Source: Candidatus Cellulosilyticum pullistercoris (GTDB lineage: Bacteria; Bacillota; Clostridia; Lachnospirales; Cellulosilyticaceae). Taken from it: 11,239 nucleotides of DNA. Position 1 is the stretch's first letter. Each line of letters begins with the position of its first letter. The stretch lies in the NCBI GenBank assembly GCA_018883705.1, contig JAHLFQ010000171.1, positions 1 to 11,239 on the forward strand, in the 5' to 3' direction. The translations under genes and the position numbers were made by a program. The notes beneath the pieces are model-generated. The model saw nothing but the letters and a program-made list of their open reading frames with translations, ran no database searches and was not told the DNA's origin. Positions 1-6,931 of this stretch are shown here, in pieces.

Positions 1-15
1 TTGCATTCACTGCAA
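1..15 (+). promoter_or_regulatory. Possible 3' edge of a tetrahydrofolate riboswitch aptamer
   Basis: The window opens with TTGCATTCACTGCAA. From memory, THF riboswitch aptamers end in a UUGCAUCCGCUCC-like segment, and these bases resemble it at about 10 of 13 positions. The next gene is a FolT-type transporter, a common target of this riboswitch in Firmicutes. The rest of the aptamer would lie outside the window, so this cannot be decided here. The same 15 bases also form a small 5-bp hairpin (TTGCA/TGCAA), which is an alternative reading. Confidence 0.28.
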
Positions 16-62
16 TATTATTATTGTTGAATAGACATAATAAAATTGTTTTGAACACCAAG

Positions 63-92
63 CTCCTTATTAAAATTTAAGGAGGTTTTTTT
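63..92 (+). promoter_or_regulatory. Leader hairpin that buries the folT Shine-Dalgarno and resembles a terminator
   Basis: CTCCTTA (63-69) pairs perfectly with TAAGGAG (78-84) around an 8-base loop. The 3' arm contains the only good ribosome binding site of the next gene (AAGGAGG, 79-85). It is followed by seven T (86-92) that run straight into the ATG at 93. When folded, the hairpin would hide the Shine-Dalgarno, and the stem plus U-tract also has the form of a short intrinsic terminator. This is what the expression platform of a riboswitch looks like. The stem has only three G-C pairs plus A-T pairs, so it is weak as a terminator; blocking translation is the more likely role. Confidence 0.5.
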
Positions 93-932
93 ATGCAACA
101 AAACTCTATTTTATTACTTCTTATTCTTTTATTGGGCATTACATTAGCAATATGGCTACGTGGCAGAAGCCCAAAAGCTAGGCCTATGAATGCAAATGTT
201 TTTCATCTAGTCGCTTCTGCGTTATTTGTAGCTATTAGTGTGATTCTAGCTCAGTTTAGGTTTTACATCCCACTTTTTGGTTTTCCATCGGTACGTTTTT
301 CAATATCAGAAGTCCCTATTTTCTTAGCAGGCAGCTTATTTGGTCCTATATATGGTGCTATGGTAGGTTTTGCAAGTGATATTATTAGCTTTATACTTGC
401 TTCTTCAGGAGCATATCATTTTGGATTTACTTTAAATGCAATGCTAGTAGGTTTTATTCCAGGAGTCGTATTTTACCTAATAAGAAAAAAACAAGTATCT
501 ATTGCCTTTGATAAGATGAATAAGATTTTAGCAGGCGTTGCTCTTATAGGGGCTTTAATTTATATTAACTTCATTGGGATTTACGAACTAGATGAAGTCA
601 TAACGATTATGGGAATGCCCATTAATATTGTTCTTTCGATACTAATGATTGTATTAGTTATTGCATTAAGCTTTGTAGTAGTCAAACTTAAAAAAATCTA
701 TTCAAATCATGAGGGCTTCTATTCTATTGATAAGTTAATTTTTATTGCATGTATTAATTACATAGCCATTAATCTAATGTTAACTCCTATATGGCTATTA
801 CAACTATATAATATTCCAATGGTAGCATCTATTTCAGTACGTATTTTTAAGAGCCTAATAGATGTCCCACTACAAGTCATTGTGATTTATAGTATCATAC
901 ATGCCATTCCTAGAAGTGTAAGGGAAAGATAG
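93..932 (+). CDS. folT: FolT-family ECF transporter S component (folate uptake)
   Basis: Substrate-binding membrane subunit of an energy-coupling factor transporter, predicted to bind folates and to work with the shared EcfA/A'/T module encoded elsewhere. The protein is 279 aa and almost wholly hydrophobic. The family signature spans residues 66-124: VRFSISEVPIFLAGSLFGP with the Arg at 68, then GFASDIISF, a Gly-Ala-Tyr segment and GFTLNAMLVGFIPG. A C-terminal block at about 228-262 (LTPIWLLQLY, then SVRIFKSLIDVPLQV) matches the end of FolT-type proteins. It is longer than the usual S component of about 170-200 aa. An N-terminal helix (4-22) and a helical middle segment (about 145-200) seem to be additions. 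The start follows AAGGAGG with a 7-base spacer. folC begins two bases after the stop, which supports folate rather than another vitamin. The substrate assignment is inferred from the motif and the neighbour. Confidence 0.8.
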   Translation: MQQNSILLLLILLLGITLAIWLRGRSPKARPMNANVFHLVASALFVAISVILAQFRFYIPLFGFPSVRFSISEVPIFLAGSLFGPIYGAMVGFASDIISFILASSGAYHFGFTLNAMLVGFIPGVVFYLIRKKQVSIAFDKMNKILAGVALIGALIYINFIGIYELDEVITIMGMPINIVLSILMIVLVIALSFVVVKLKKIYSNHEGFYSIDKLIFIACINYIAINLMLTPIWLLQLYNIPMVASISVRIFKSLIDVPLQVIVIYSIIHAIPRSVRER

Positions 933-934
933 TC

Positions 935-2215
935 ATGACAAGGGAAGAAGTATTAACTTATCTAGAAGGTGTCAATGGAAAAGAGATTAAGTTAGGACTT
1001 AGGCAGATTAGCGCGTTAATGGAGAGACTGAACCATCCTGATGAGCACCTTCAAATCATTCATATTACAGGAACCAATGGAAAGGGATCTGTCAGTCAAT
1101 TTATCAGTCAGATTCTGCAACAAGCAGGTTATACAGTAGGATGCTTTAATTCACCCTATTTTGAAGTGCCTAATGAATGCATACGCATTAATGATGAGAT
1201 GATTTTAGATAAAGAGCTTATTGATTATATGGAGCATATGGAGCCTCATATTAAGGTACTACAGGAAAAAGGCATCGAACTATCAGGATTTGAGCTGCTA
1301 ACAGCTCTAGCGCTTCTATATTTCTATAAAAAAAGAGTAGATTTCGTGATTTTAGAAGTAGGATTAGGTGGGCTGCTAGATGCGACTAATGTGATTAGCA
1401 AATCTTTAGTCTCTGTCATTACTAAAATTTCAGTAGATCATAAGGACTTCTTAGGAAGTACACTAGCTGATATTGCAACACAAAAGGCAGGCATTATTAA
1501 ACCAAATGGTCTAGTTATTGCACCAGAACAAGTACAAGAGGTTATGAAAGTCATCGATGACGCGTGCCATAAGGAAGGTGCACACATAGAGTGGATGAGG
1601 CGAGATAGCATTAAAGATGTAGTTGTACAAGAGGAAGGAACAACTTTTAAAATAGGTGATACGCACTATGAGCTCCAAATGATTGGTAGTCATCAGGCGT
1701 ATAATTGTGCTATTGCAATTAAAGTAATAGAGGTGCTAAGAGAGAAGAAGGTTCTAATCGTTAGTAATGAGCAGATTCAAAAGGGGATTTATAAGACTAA
1801 ATGGCCAGGACGCTTTGAGAAGATGTCAAGTAAACCTAAAATATTTATTGATGGTGCACATAACTTAGATGGAATAAAGAGCTTAGCGCAAACCATCAGC
1901 CAGTTAAAGAAGTGTTACAGTATTGGTATTATAGGGATTCTAAGAGATAAGGAAGTAGATGAGATGCTTTCTGTAATCTGTCCTCAGTTTGATGTTCTAA
2001 TTGTAACGACGCCTAATAATCCAAGGGCTATGGCGGCAGAAGTCTTAGCAGAAAAAATCAAACAGTATTCATGTGAAGTATATATTGATACTAAGATTCA
2101 AAATGCCTTGGAGCGCGCACTAGATTTGGTGGATAAGCATAGCGAAGCGCAAGTTATAGGATTTGGTTCGCTATACATGATTGGTGAATTACGTCATCTT
2201 ATTTTAGAAAAATAA
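935..2215 (+). CDS. folC: Folylpolyglutamate synthase / dihydrofolate synthase
   Basis: Mur-ligase-family cytosolic enzyme that adds glutamate to folates with ATP, keeping them in the cell; many bacterial forms also make dihydrofolate from dihydropteroate. The 426 aa length is normal. Visible motifs are the P-loop TGTNGKGS (45-52), ILEVGLGGLLDATN (139-152), the SVDHKDFLG segment (167-174), and ATQKAGIIKP, whose Lys184 sits at the position of the carbamylated lysine in the family. Further on are WPGRFE (290-295) and IDGAHN (305-310). One small oddity is that the usual SPHL segment after the P-loop reads SPYF (73-76). The ATG lies two bases after the folT stop with only a modest AGGGA upstream, so translation is probably coupled to folT. 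No folP, folK or folB is in the window, so a salvage role (trapping imported folate) is the direct reading; DHFS activity cannot be judged. Confidence 0.93.
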   Translation: MTREEVLTYLEGVNGKEIKLGLRQISALMERLNHPDEHLQIIHITGTNGKGSVSQFISQILQQAGYTVGCFNSPYFEVPNECIRINDEMILDKELIDYMEHMEPHIKVLQEKGIELSGFELLTALALLYFYKKRVDFVILEVGLGGLLDATNVISKSLVSVITKISVDHKDFLGSTLADIATQKAGIIKPNGLVIAPEQVQEVMKVIDDACHKEGAHIEWMRRDSIKDVVVQEEGTTFKIGDTHYELQMIGSHQAYNCAIAIKVIEVLREKKVLIVSNEQIQKGIYKTKWPGRFEKMSSKPKIFIDGAHNLDGIKSLAQTISQLKKCYSIGIIGILRDKEVDEMLSVICPQFDVLIVTTPNNPRAMAAEVLAEKIKQYSCEVYIDTKIQNALERALDLVDKHSEAQVIGFGSLYMIGELRHLILEK

Positions 2216-2251
2216 CTAGAAAAAACTAAATAAATTAAGTAAGGTAGGAAC

Positions 2252-2285
2252 AAAAAAGTGGTAAGCAATGCTTATCACTTTTTTG
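2252..2285 (+). terminator. Intrinsic terminator of the folT-folC operon
   Basis: GTGGTAAGC (2258-2266) pairs with GCTTATCAC (2270-2278), with one G-T wobble and a 3-base loop. The stem is extended by six A on the left and six T on the right (2279-2284). The A-tract makes it symmetric, so it could also act on the opposite strand. It starts 36 bases after the folC stop. Confidence 0.88.
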
Positions 2286-2360
2286 TGCTTAATATAGACA
2301 CACTAGATTAAATAGATAATATAATTATAATAATTGAAGATATTTAGAAAATATATTATA

Positions 2361-2397
2361 ATATTTTATACAAAGTATATATTTTATACTTTAGTAT
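2361..2397. repeat. Two tandem ATAC/GTAT palindromes within an 11-bp direct repeat
   Basis: ATATTTTATAC occurs exactly at 2361-2371 and again at 2379-2389, 18 bp apart. Each copy ends in a small inverted repeat: ATAC-AAA-GTAT (2368-2378) and ATAC-TTTA-GTAT (2386-2397). The pair lies 60-100 bp before the kinase-like gene, where its promoter should be. This could be a two-site operator, but the region (2286-2440) is extremely AT-rich and chance is possible. I find no convincing -35/-10 pair here; TATACT at 2404-2409 is the best -10 candidate. Confidence 0.35.
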
Positions 2398-2458
2398 TAG
2401 CTTATACTTGTTTAAATTGCTGTTATAGGTAAGGTGATAAGTAAAGGAGGAATCAATA

Positions 2459-3109
2459 ATGAAACAAAAAATAATTATTACAATAGGTAGGCAATATGGT
2501 AGTGGGGGAAGAATAATAGGAAAGCTTTTAGCTGAGAAGCTAGGTATTTCTTTTTATGATAAAGAAATCATCGAGATGGCTGCTAAGAAAAGTGGTATGA
2601 GCCAGGAAGCTTTTGAAAAGGTAGATGAAACAGCAGCAAGTAGCTTGCTTTATTCTATTGCCACAAGTGTTTCCATGTTTGGAAATTATGTTTCACCTCA
2701 AGTTGATTTACCTCTAAATGATAAACTATTTATTATTCAATCTGAAATTATTAAGAGTATAGCTAAAAAAGGGTCTTGTGTCATTGTAGGGAGATGTGCA
2801 GACTATATTTTAAAAGATCGAAGCGATATCATTAATCTTTTTATTTACGCAGATAAAGAGAGTAGGAAAAAGCGTGCAATTAACGAATATGGTATCTCTT
2901 CTAATAAAGTAGATAGCTATCTTCATAAAATTGATAAAAAACGTAGTACCTATTACAATCACTATACAGGAGAAAAATGGGGAAATTATTTAAATTATCA
3001 TATGTGCTTAGATAGTAGTATATTGGGGGTAGAAGGTACGGTGCATATGATAGAAGAATTTATAAAAGAAAGAGAAGTCGTATTAGAAGCATTAGATAAG
3101 AAGGCTTAA
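2459..3109 (+). CDS. Cytidylate kinase-like family protein
   Basis: A 216-aa P-loop kinase of the cytidylate-kinase-like group found widely in clostridia. True CMP kinase (Cmk) has a GxxGxGKS loop. This family has the shorter form seen here, ITIGRQYGSGGR (7-18), followed by KLLAEKLGISFYDKEII (22-38). A second family segment is SCVIVGRCADYIL (106-118), then a basic Arg/Lys lid-like region, KESRKKRAINEYG (133-145). A third is KIDKKRSTYYNHYTGEKWG (157-175), with an Arg/Tyr-rich stretch typical of the group. The substrate of these proteins is not established, so I do not call it cmk. The ATG at 2459 follows AAAGGAGG (2443-2450) with 8 bases between, an excellent ribosome binding site. It is flanked by terminators on both sides and is therefore a single-gene unit. 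Confidence 0.8.
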   Translation: MKQKIIITIGRQYGSGGRIIGKLLAEKLGISFYDKEIIEMAAKKSGMSQEAFEKVDETAASSLLYSIATSVSMFGNYVSPQVDLPLNDKLFIIQSEIIKSIAKKGSCVIVGRCADYILKDRSDIINLFIYADKESRKKRAINEYGISSNKVDSYLHKIDKKRSTYYNHYTGEKWGNYLNYHMCLDSSILGVEGTVHMIEEFIKEREVVLEALDKKA

Positions 3110-3112
3110 AGT

Positions 3113-3155
3113 AAAACTTACTTAGATATGAAAAACATATTTAAGTAAGTTTTTT
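3113..3155 (+). terminator. Terminator of the kinase-like gene
   Basis: A very long perfect hairpin. Bases 3113-3130 pair with 3136-3153 (core AACTTACTTA/TAAGTAAGTT, one G-T pair) around an AAAAA loop. The T-tract runs through 3155. It begins four bases after the stop codon at 3109. Confidence 0.9.
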
Positions 3156-3159
3156 CATT

Positions 3160-3197
3160 AAAAAGCACATTCTATTAAAAAATAGAATGTGCTTTTT
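3160..3197 (-). terminator. Terminator of the minus-strand chemoreceptor gene
   Basis: A 17-bp perfect stem: 3160-3176 pairs with 3181-3197 (core GCACATTCTATT/AATAGAATGTGC) around AAAA. Read on the minus strand it lies six bases after the chemoreceptor stop (3203) and ends in TTTTT. It is A/T-flanked on both sides and only four bases from the preceding terminator, so together they insulate the convergent genes. Confidence 0.88.
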
Positions 3198-3202
3198 AAG
3201 CG

Positions 3203-5233
3203 TTAAAACACTTTAAAGGCTTGAATCGTTTGATTAAGTGCTTCCATATTTTTGGTAAGATCTTCAGAAAGGTTAGAGAGTTTAGAAATAACATTATGTT
3301 GTTCTGTTGCTAGGCTACTTACTTCTTCAGTAGAAGCAGCAGATTCTTGTGTAACACTTGCAATGTTGTCGATTTGACCCACCATAATCTCTTTTAAGGT
3401 TTGCATTGAGTGAATATTTTCACTAACATCTTGAAGCTCTGCGGTCATGATAGAGAGAATCTCAACAATATTAAAGAATACTTTATGAGTTTCGCCTACT
3501 ACTTGTTCTTGATTTTTAATGATTTGTTGTGATTTTTCAGCCAAAGAAACTGTTTCATTCATTTTCTGATTAATAGTAGAAAGTGTTGTTCTAACATTTA
3601 CAGTAGAAGATTTAGATTCATCAGCAAGGCGTCTGACTTCATTAGCAACAACAGCAAAACCTTTACCAGCTTCACCCACACGAGCTGCTTCAATACTTGC
3701 ATTAAGAGCTAATAAATTCGTTTCTTCACTGATGCTATCTACAAGTTTCATAACATCTTCAATATTTTGATTTAGTGCGTTAAGTTCTACAATACTTGTA
3801 CAGATGTTATTACTCATTTCAAGTGAGGAATTCATGGTTGTTGTTAAAGAGTGCATAGTTGAAGTGGCTGTTTCAATTAGGCTCTTAGCACCATCTGTGT
3901 TTGCAAGAAGATGAGTTGTTTTTTCATTTACATTTTCCATGCTATTAGCAAGAATAGCCATATCTTGGGTACTCTTTTGCGCATCAAGTGCTTGAGTAGT
4001 CGTACCTTGAGCAATTTCAGAGACTGCAACTGCTAATTCTTGAATAGTAGAAACAGACTGTGTCGTTGAGGTAGTAAGAATCTCACTACTATTTAATGTT
4101 TCCGTAATAACATCCTGAGTTTGATTGATAAGCTTTCTAATCTTATGCATCATATGATTAAAGCTTGAGCAAAGCTGAGCAATCTCATCACTTCCTTTAA
4201 CAGGAGCAGATACAGTTAAATCACCTTCTTCAGCAGTTTTCATAAGCTTCATGAGCCTGATAATGGGTTTTGAAAAGCTACTTGCATAAAGATAACCTAA
4301 AATAGCAGCAGATAATATCAGCGTCATCAGGAAGATAGCAACAATGACAGATGCTGAATCCTGCTCTTCGGTAAGTGAAGCATAAGGTGTTTGTACAATA
4401 AGTTTCCATCCATTTGATAAAGTATCATAAGAGATAAGATAGTTTTCAGGACTAAATGAACCCGATTTATCTTCAACTTGATTTAAACGATTTAGAATGT
4501 GGTCTGCTAAAGTCGTACAGTCAGCTTCAGTTGAGAAAATGATGTCATTATTTTCATTAGTTAAATAAACATGAGCGTCCTTAAGAAGTGAAAGAGAGTT
4601 AATATAATTGGTTATACTAGATAAATTGTATTTAACATAAATAGAAAAATCCATATTATTTCTTATATCAGTAAAATTCTTAGCAACGATGGCATAACCT
4701 TTAGGAAGCTTATCAGGTTGCACCCAATAGAAGTTTGAATCCTTTTCAGGTAAAATCTCCTTTAAATCAGCAGATGTAAGGGGTGAAATAGAGCCAATAC
4801 TTTGCTTAAGTTTACTTGCTATAAAAGCAATATCCCCTATATTTTTAAGAGATGTTTTAGACTCAGACATCAGTGCATTAATACCACGAATAGCAGCTGT
4901 TTGTTCACTCTTATTGGAACTAGTTAAGTTCTTTAAATGATTTGAGTTTAAAATATCTGTAGCGCCTATACCTGTGATAACTTGTTCTACGCTAGAAAGC
5001 TGGGTATTTATATTATTAGTGACTTGCTGAACAATTTCTGAATTTAAAGTAGTACTAGTTGATCTAAGTGCATTCTTAGCAACGAATGTATAGAATACAC
5101 ATAAAATGATAAATGGCACTAATGCAAAACTAATAAGTGCAATAATAAATTTAGTTTTAATGGAATTTATTTTAGTATGTATCTTTGGCTTTTGCTTCTT
5201 TTTTTTGGTTGATTTCAATAATTTTTTTCTCAT
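3203..5233 (-). CDS. Methyl-accepting chemotaxis protein (Cache-type, transmembrane)
   Basis: A 676-aa membrane chemoreceptor that senses an extracellular ligand and controls the CheA kinase. The N-terminus is strongly basic (KKLLKSTKKKKQK), followed by TM1 at about 29-52. A large extracellular region (about 53-292) is probably a Cache-type sensor, judged by size and position; residue-level motifs are weak, so the ligand is unknown. TM2 is at about 294-316, then HAMP (about 317-370, SKPIIRLMKLMKTAEEGDLTV). A long coiled-coil signalling domain follows, with the highly conserved tip ISEETNLLALNASIEAAR, then GEAGKGFAVVANEVRRLA (to 537). Gln/Glu-rich stretches such as TQESAASTEE (628-637) are likely methylation sites. 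There is no C-terminal CheR-docking pentapeptide; the protein ends AFKVF. The ATG follows AGGAGGT at 5247-5241. No other che gene adjoins, so it is a stand-alone receptor. Confidence 0.93.
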   Translation of the reverse strand: MRKKLLKSTKKKKQKPKIHTKINSIKTKFIIALISFALVPFIILCVFYTFVAKNALRSTSTTLNSEIVQQVTNNINTQLSSVEQVITGIGATDILNSNHLKNLTSSNKSEQTAAIRGINALMSESKTSLKNIGDIAFIASKLKQSIGSISPLTSADLKEILPEKDSNFYWVQPDKLPKGYAIVAKNFTDIRNNMDFSIYVKYNLSSITNYINSLSLLKDAHVYLTNENNDIIFSTEADCTTLADHILNRLNQVEDKSGSFSPENYLISYDTLSNGWKLIVQTPYASLTEEQDSASVIVAIFLMTLILSAAILGYLYASSFSKPIIRLMKLMKTAEEGDLTVSAPVKGSDEIAQLCSSFNHMMHKIRKLINQTQDVITETLNSSEILTTSTTQSVSTIQELAVAVSEIAQGTTTQALDAQKSTQDMAILANSMENVNEKTTHLLANTDGAKSLIETATSTMHSLTTTMNSSLEMSNNICTSIVELNALNQNIEDVMKLVDSISEETNLLALNASIEAARVGEAGKGFAVVANEVRRLADESKSSTVNVRTTLSTINQKMNETVSLAEKSQQIIKNQEQVVGETHKVFFNIVEILSIMTAELQDVSENIHSMQTLKEIMVGQIDNIASVTQESAASTEEVSSLATEQHNVISKLSNLSEDLTKNMEALNQTIQAFKVF

Positions 5234-5262
5234 ATGTGAAACCTCCTATATATCATGAATTC

Positions 5263-5271
5263 ATTTTAACA
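5263..5271 (-). promoter_or_regulatory. Candidate promoter (-10) of the chemoreceptor gene
   Basis: On the minus strand TGTTAAAAT is an extended -10 (TGn plus TAAAAT, 5 of 6 to consensus). It would start transcription near 5256, leaving a leader of about 23 bases with the Shine-Dalgarno in it. The nearest -35-like hexamer, TTGATG (5294-5289), is 20 bases away, which is too far, so this is a weak-35/extended-10 type at best. I see no sigma-D motility promoter motif. Confidence 0.4.
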
Positions 5272-5333
5272 CAATTAATGTACAAAAACATCAAAAATAA
5301 TAATTATTACAAATAATATATTAAATATTGTAA

Positions 5334-5364
5334 AAATAAAAAAAGACTGTTTGAAAAACAGTCT
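5334..5364 (-). terminator. Terminator of the FMN-binding-like gene
   Basis: AGACTGTTT (5344-5352) pairs with AAACAGTCT (5356-5364), 9 bp around a 3-base loop. On the minus strand it is followed by seven T, then an A and five more T. It starts 17 bases after the stop of the 5382-5975 gene and separates that gene from the chemoreceptor promoter. Confidence 0.88.
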
Positions 5365-5381
5365 AGGAAAATTAAAAAATA

Positions 5382-5975
5382 TTATTCATTAGTTACTTCA
5401 GTAGAAGTATCGAAATCTTCGAATTCATCTACGAAAATATCTTCTATATTAGTTTCTGCTTCAAGTAAAGTCGTATCAGTATTCATTTCAGTATTTACTT
5501 CAGAAGTAAGTGTATCACTTGGTGTGAGATTCACTTTTTCGTAGGTTGTACTAATTGAAGTATTAGCATCATCAGAAAGTGCTACTTTTACAGCATCCAT
5601 AAGTAGCATAGTAGCTGTTGTTGTATTTCCGTTCTGAGGAAGCTCTAAAGACTGTGTTGCAGTTACGTAGGTATTAATGTAATTGATACCTGAAATAAGG
5701 TCTTTATAAAGTGAAGATGAAGATTCATCTAAACCTGATAAAGAAACTGAAATAATACTGTTGCCTTGTACTTCCACTACTAAATCCATGTCAGCATCAG
5801 ATAAGGTAATGCCGGCTATGTACTTTCCATCTTGGTAACCATCAGATGGAGCAAAGGTTTGAGTTGTCTTATTCTTAAAGATTAAGAATATAAATAAGGC
5901 AACTACAACTAAAAGGATAAGAGCAGGAATTCTAAGGTCTTTTAACTTAAAAACTAAAAATTTAGGACTTGCCAT
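5382..5975 (-). CDS. Membrane-anchored protein with a degenerate FMN-binding-like domain
   Basis: A 197-aa protein of unestablished function. A short basic N-terminus is followed by one membrane segment (about 16-33) with no signal-peptidase or lipobox motif, so the rest is probably outside the cell. Residues 46-133 have the outline of an FMN_bind domain: DGYQDGKYIAG, a strand pair VVEVQGNSIISVSLSG, a helix with many Ser, then QSLELPQNGNTTTATMLLMDAVKVAL. In covalent flavoproteins of this family the last block contains SGAT(S/T), with a Thr that receives FMN. Here it reads NGNTTTAT, so the flavinylation motif is altered and FMN attachment is doubtful. Residues 150-197 form a Thr/Glu/Asp-rich, low-complexity acidic tail (EDIFVDEFEDFDTSTE). 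The ATG follows AGGAGGG (5987-5981). The assignment rests on pattern similarity only. Confidence 0.7.
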   Translation of the reverse strand: MASPKFLVFKLKDLRIPALILLVVVALFIFLIFKNKTTQTFAPSDGYQDGKYIAGITLSDADMDLVVEVQGNSIISVSLSGLDESSSSLYKDLISGINYINTYVTATQSLELPQNGNTTTATMLLMDAVKVALSDDANTSISTTYEKVNLTPSDTLTSEVNTEMNTDTTLLEAETNIEDIFVDEFEDFDTSTEVTNE

Positions 5976-6032
5976 AATGACCCTCCTTTTTATAATAAGA
6001 TGTCCTAATACATATATATGGACGAGGGTGCT

Positions 6033-6038
6033 ATTATA
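6033..6038 (-). promoter_or_regulatory. Candidate -10 for the FMN-binding-like gene
   Basis: A perfect TATAAT on the minus strand, about 58 bases before the ATG, giving a leader of roughly 50 bases. No good -35 is present at 16-18 bases, so confidence is moderate. Between this box and the deoC promoter lie about 105 AT-rich bases in which I see no gene. Confidence 0.4.
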
Positions 6039-6143
6039 TGCAAATTTAAAGATTAAAATTTTATATTTAAGAATGGAAAAAAGGGTAAGACTAAAAGTAT
6101 ATAAAAGAATAGATGTAAAGTATTAGAAAGGCCTATATGAATA

Positions 6144-6173
6144 TGTACATCTTTACTAAAATCATGGTAAAAT
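6144..6173 (+). promoter_or_regulatory. deoC promoter
   Basis: An extended -10, TGGTAAAAT (6165-6173), with TGTACA (6144-6149, 4 of 6 to TTGACA) 18 bases upstream of the TAAAAT hexamer. Transcription would begin near 6180, about 35 bases before the deoC ATG. I see no obvious operator palindrome for a DeoR-type repressor. Confidence 0.5.
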
Positions 6174-6214
6174 AAAACGAGAGTTATTTTTAAAAGAAAA
6201 GGAAGGCAATCAAA

Positions 6215-6895
6215 ATGAATATAGCACAAACTATTGACCACACATTATTAAAAGCGACAGCTACAGAGGAGCAAATTAAACAGCTATGTAAAGAAGCCAT
6301 TGAATATCATTTTAAAACAGTATGTGTACCAACTTGTTATGTAGAATTAGCAAATCAGATGCTTCAAGAAACTGAGATAGGTATAACAACTGTTGTTGGA
6401 TTTCCTCTTGGAAATGAAACACCTAAAGCTAAAGCTTTTCAAGCAAAAGAAGCTATCTTAAATGGTGCAACAGATATCGATACAGTGATCAATGTTGGAG
6501 CACTTAAAGATGGAAAGTATGACTATGTTCAATTTGATATCGAAGAAGTTGTTAAAGCTTCAAAGGAAACTAATCCAAATACAATAGTAAAAGTGATTAT
6601 TGAAACTTGCTATTTAACAAAAGAAGAAATTGAAAAAGCAACTGAATTAGTTGTTGCAGCAGGTGCTGATTTTGTAAAAACTTCAACAGGTTTTGGTACA
6701 GGTGGTGCGACACTTGAGGATGTTAAGCTTATGAAGAAAGTAGCTGGTGATAAAATAGAAGTAAAAGCATCAGGTGGTATTAGTGATGCAAAAACAGCAG
6801 CAGCTATGATTGAAGCTGGCGCAACAAGACTTGGTGTAAGTAAGAGTATTGCTATTGTAACAGGAGAAAAAGTTGTAGCAGATGGTTCTTACTAA
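6215..6895 (+). CDS. deoC: Deoxyribose-phosphate aldolase
   Basis: Class I aldolase that splits 2-deoxyribose-5-phosphate into acetaldehyde and glyceraldehyde-3-phosphate, feeding deoxynucleoside carbon into glycolysis; cytosolic TIM barrel. The 226 aa length is typical of the short bacterial form. The Schiff-base lysine is Lys155 in VKTSTGF (154-160). The partner lysine is Lys184 in VKASGGI (183-189), and the catalytic Asp is Asp89 in DIDTVINVGALK. The protein ends in DGSY; a C-terminal Tyr is also functional in the E. coli enzyme. The ATG follows GGAAGG (6201-6206) with 8 bases between. It is a single gene between its own promoter and terminator. No deoA, deoB, pdp or nucleoside transporter is adjacent, unlike many deo operons, so any link to nucleoside catabolism comes from the family, not the neighbourhood. 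Confidence 0.96.
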   Translation: MNIAQTIDHTLLKATATEEQIKQLCKEAIEYHFKTVCVPTCYVELANQMLQETEIGITTVVGFPLGNETPKAKAFQAKEAILNGATDIDTVINVGALKDGKYDYVQFDIEEVVKASKETNPNTIVKVIIETCYLTKEEIEKATELVVAAGADFVKTSTGFGTGGATLEDVKLMKKVAGDKIEVKASGGISDAKTAAAMIEAGATRLGVSKSIAIVTGEKVVADGSY

Positions 6896-6931
6896 ATAAA
6901 AGAGAATAGGTATCTATATAGATAATTATAG

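Noticed and set aside
1511..1693. 60-aa minus-strand open frame inside folC
   Set aside because: It lies wholly within the well-supported folC frame, has no ribosome binding site and no recognisable content.
5234..5381. Sigma-D (motility) promoter before the chemoreceptor
   Set aside because: No TAAA with a GCCGATAT-like partner at the right spacing on the minus strand; only an extended -10 sigma-A-like box.
6073..6126. 17-codon plus-strand open frame starting ATGGAAAAAAGG upstream of deoC
   Set aside because: No ribosome binding site, and it ends upstream of the deoC promoter; a chance frame.
6053..6241. 62-aa minus-strand open frame in the divergent promoter region, overlapping the deoC start
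   Set aside because: The hydrophobic, Phe/Leu-rich product is what AT-rich DNA gives by chance. It overlaps the deoC promoter, ribosome binding site and start codon, and has no Shine-Dalgarno.
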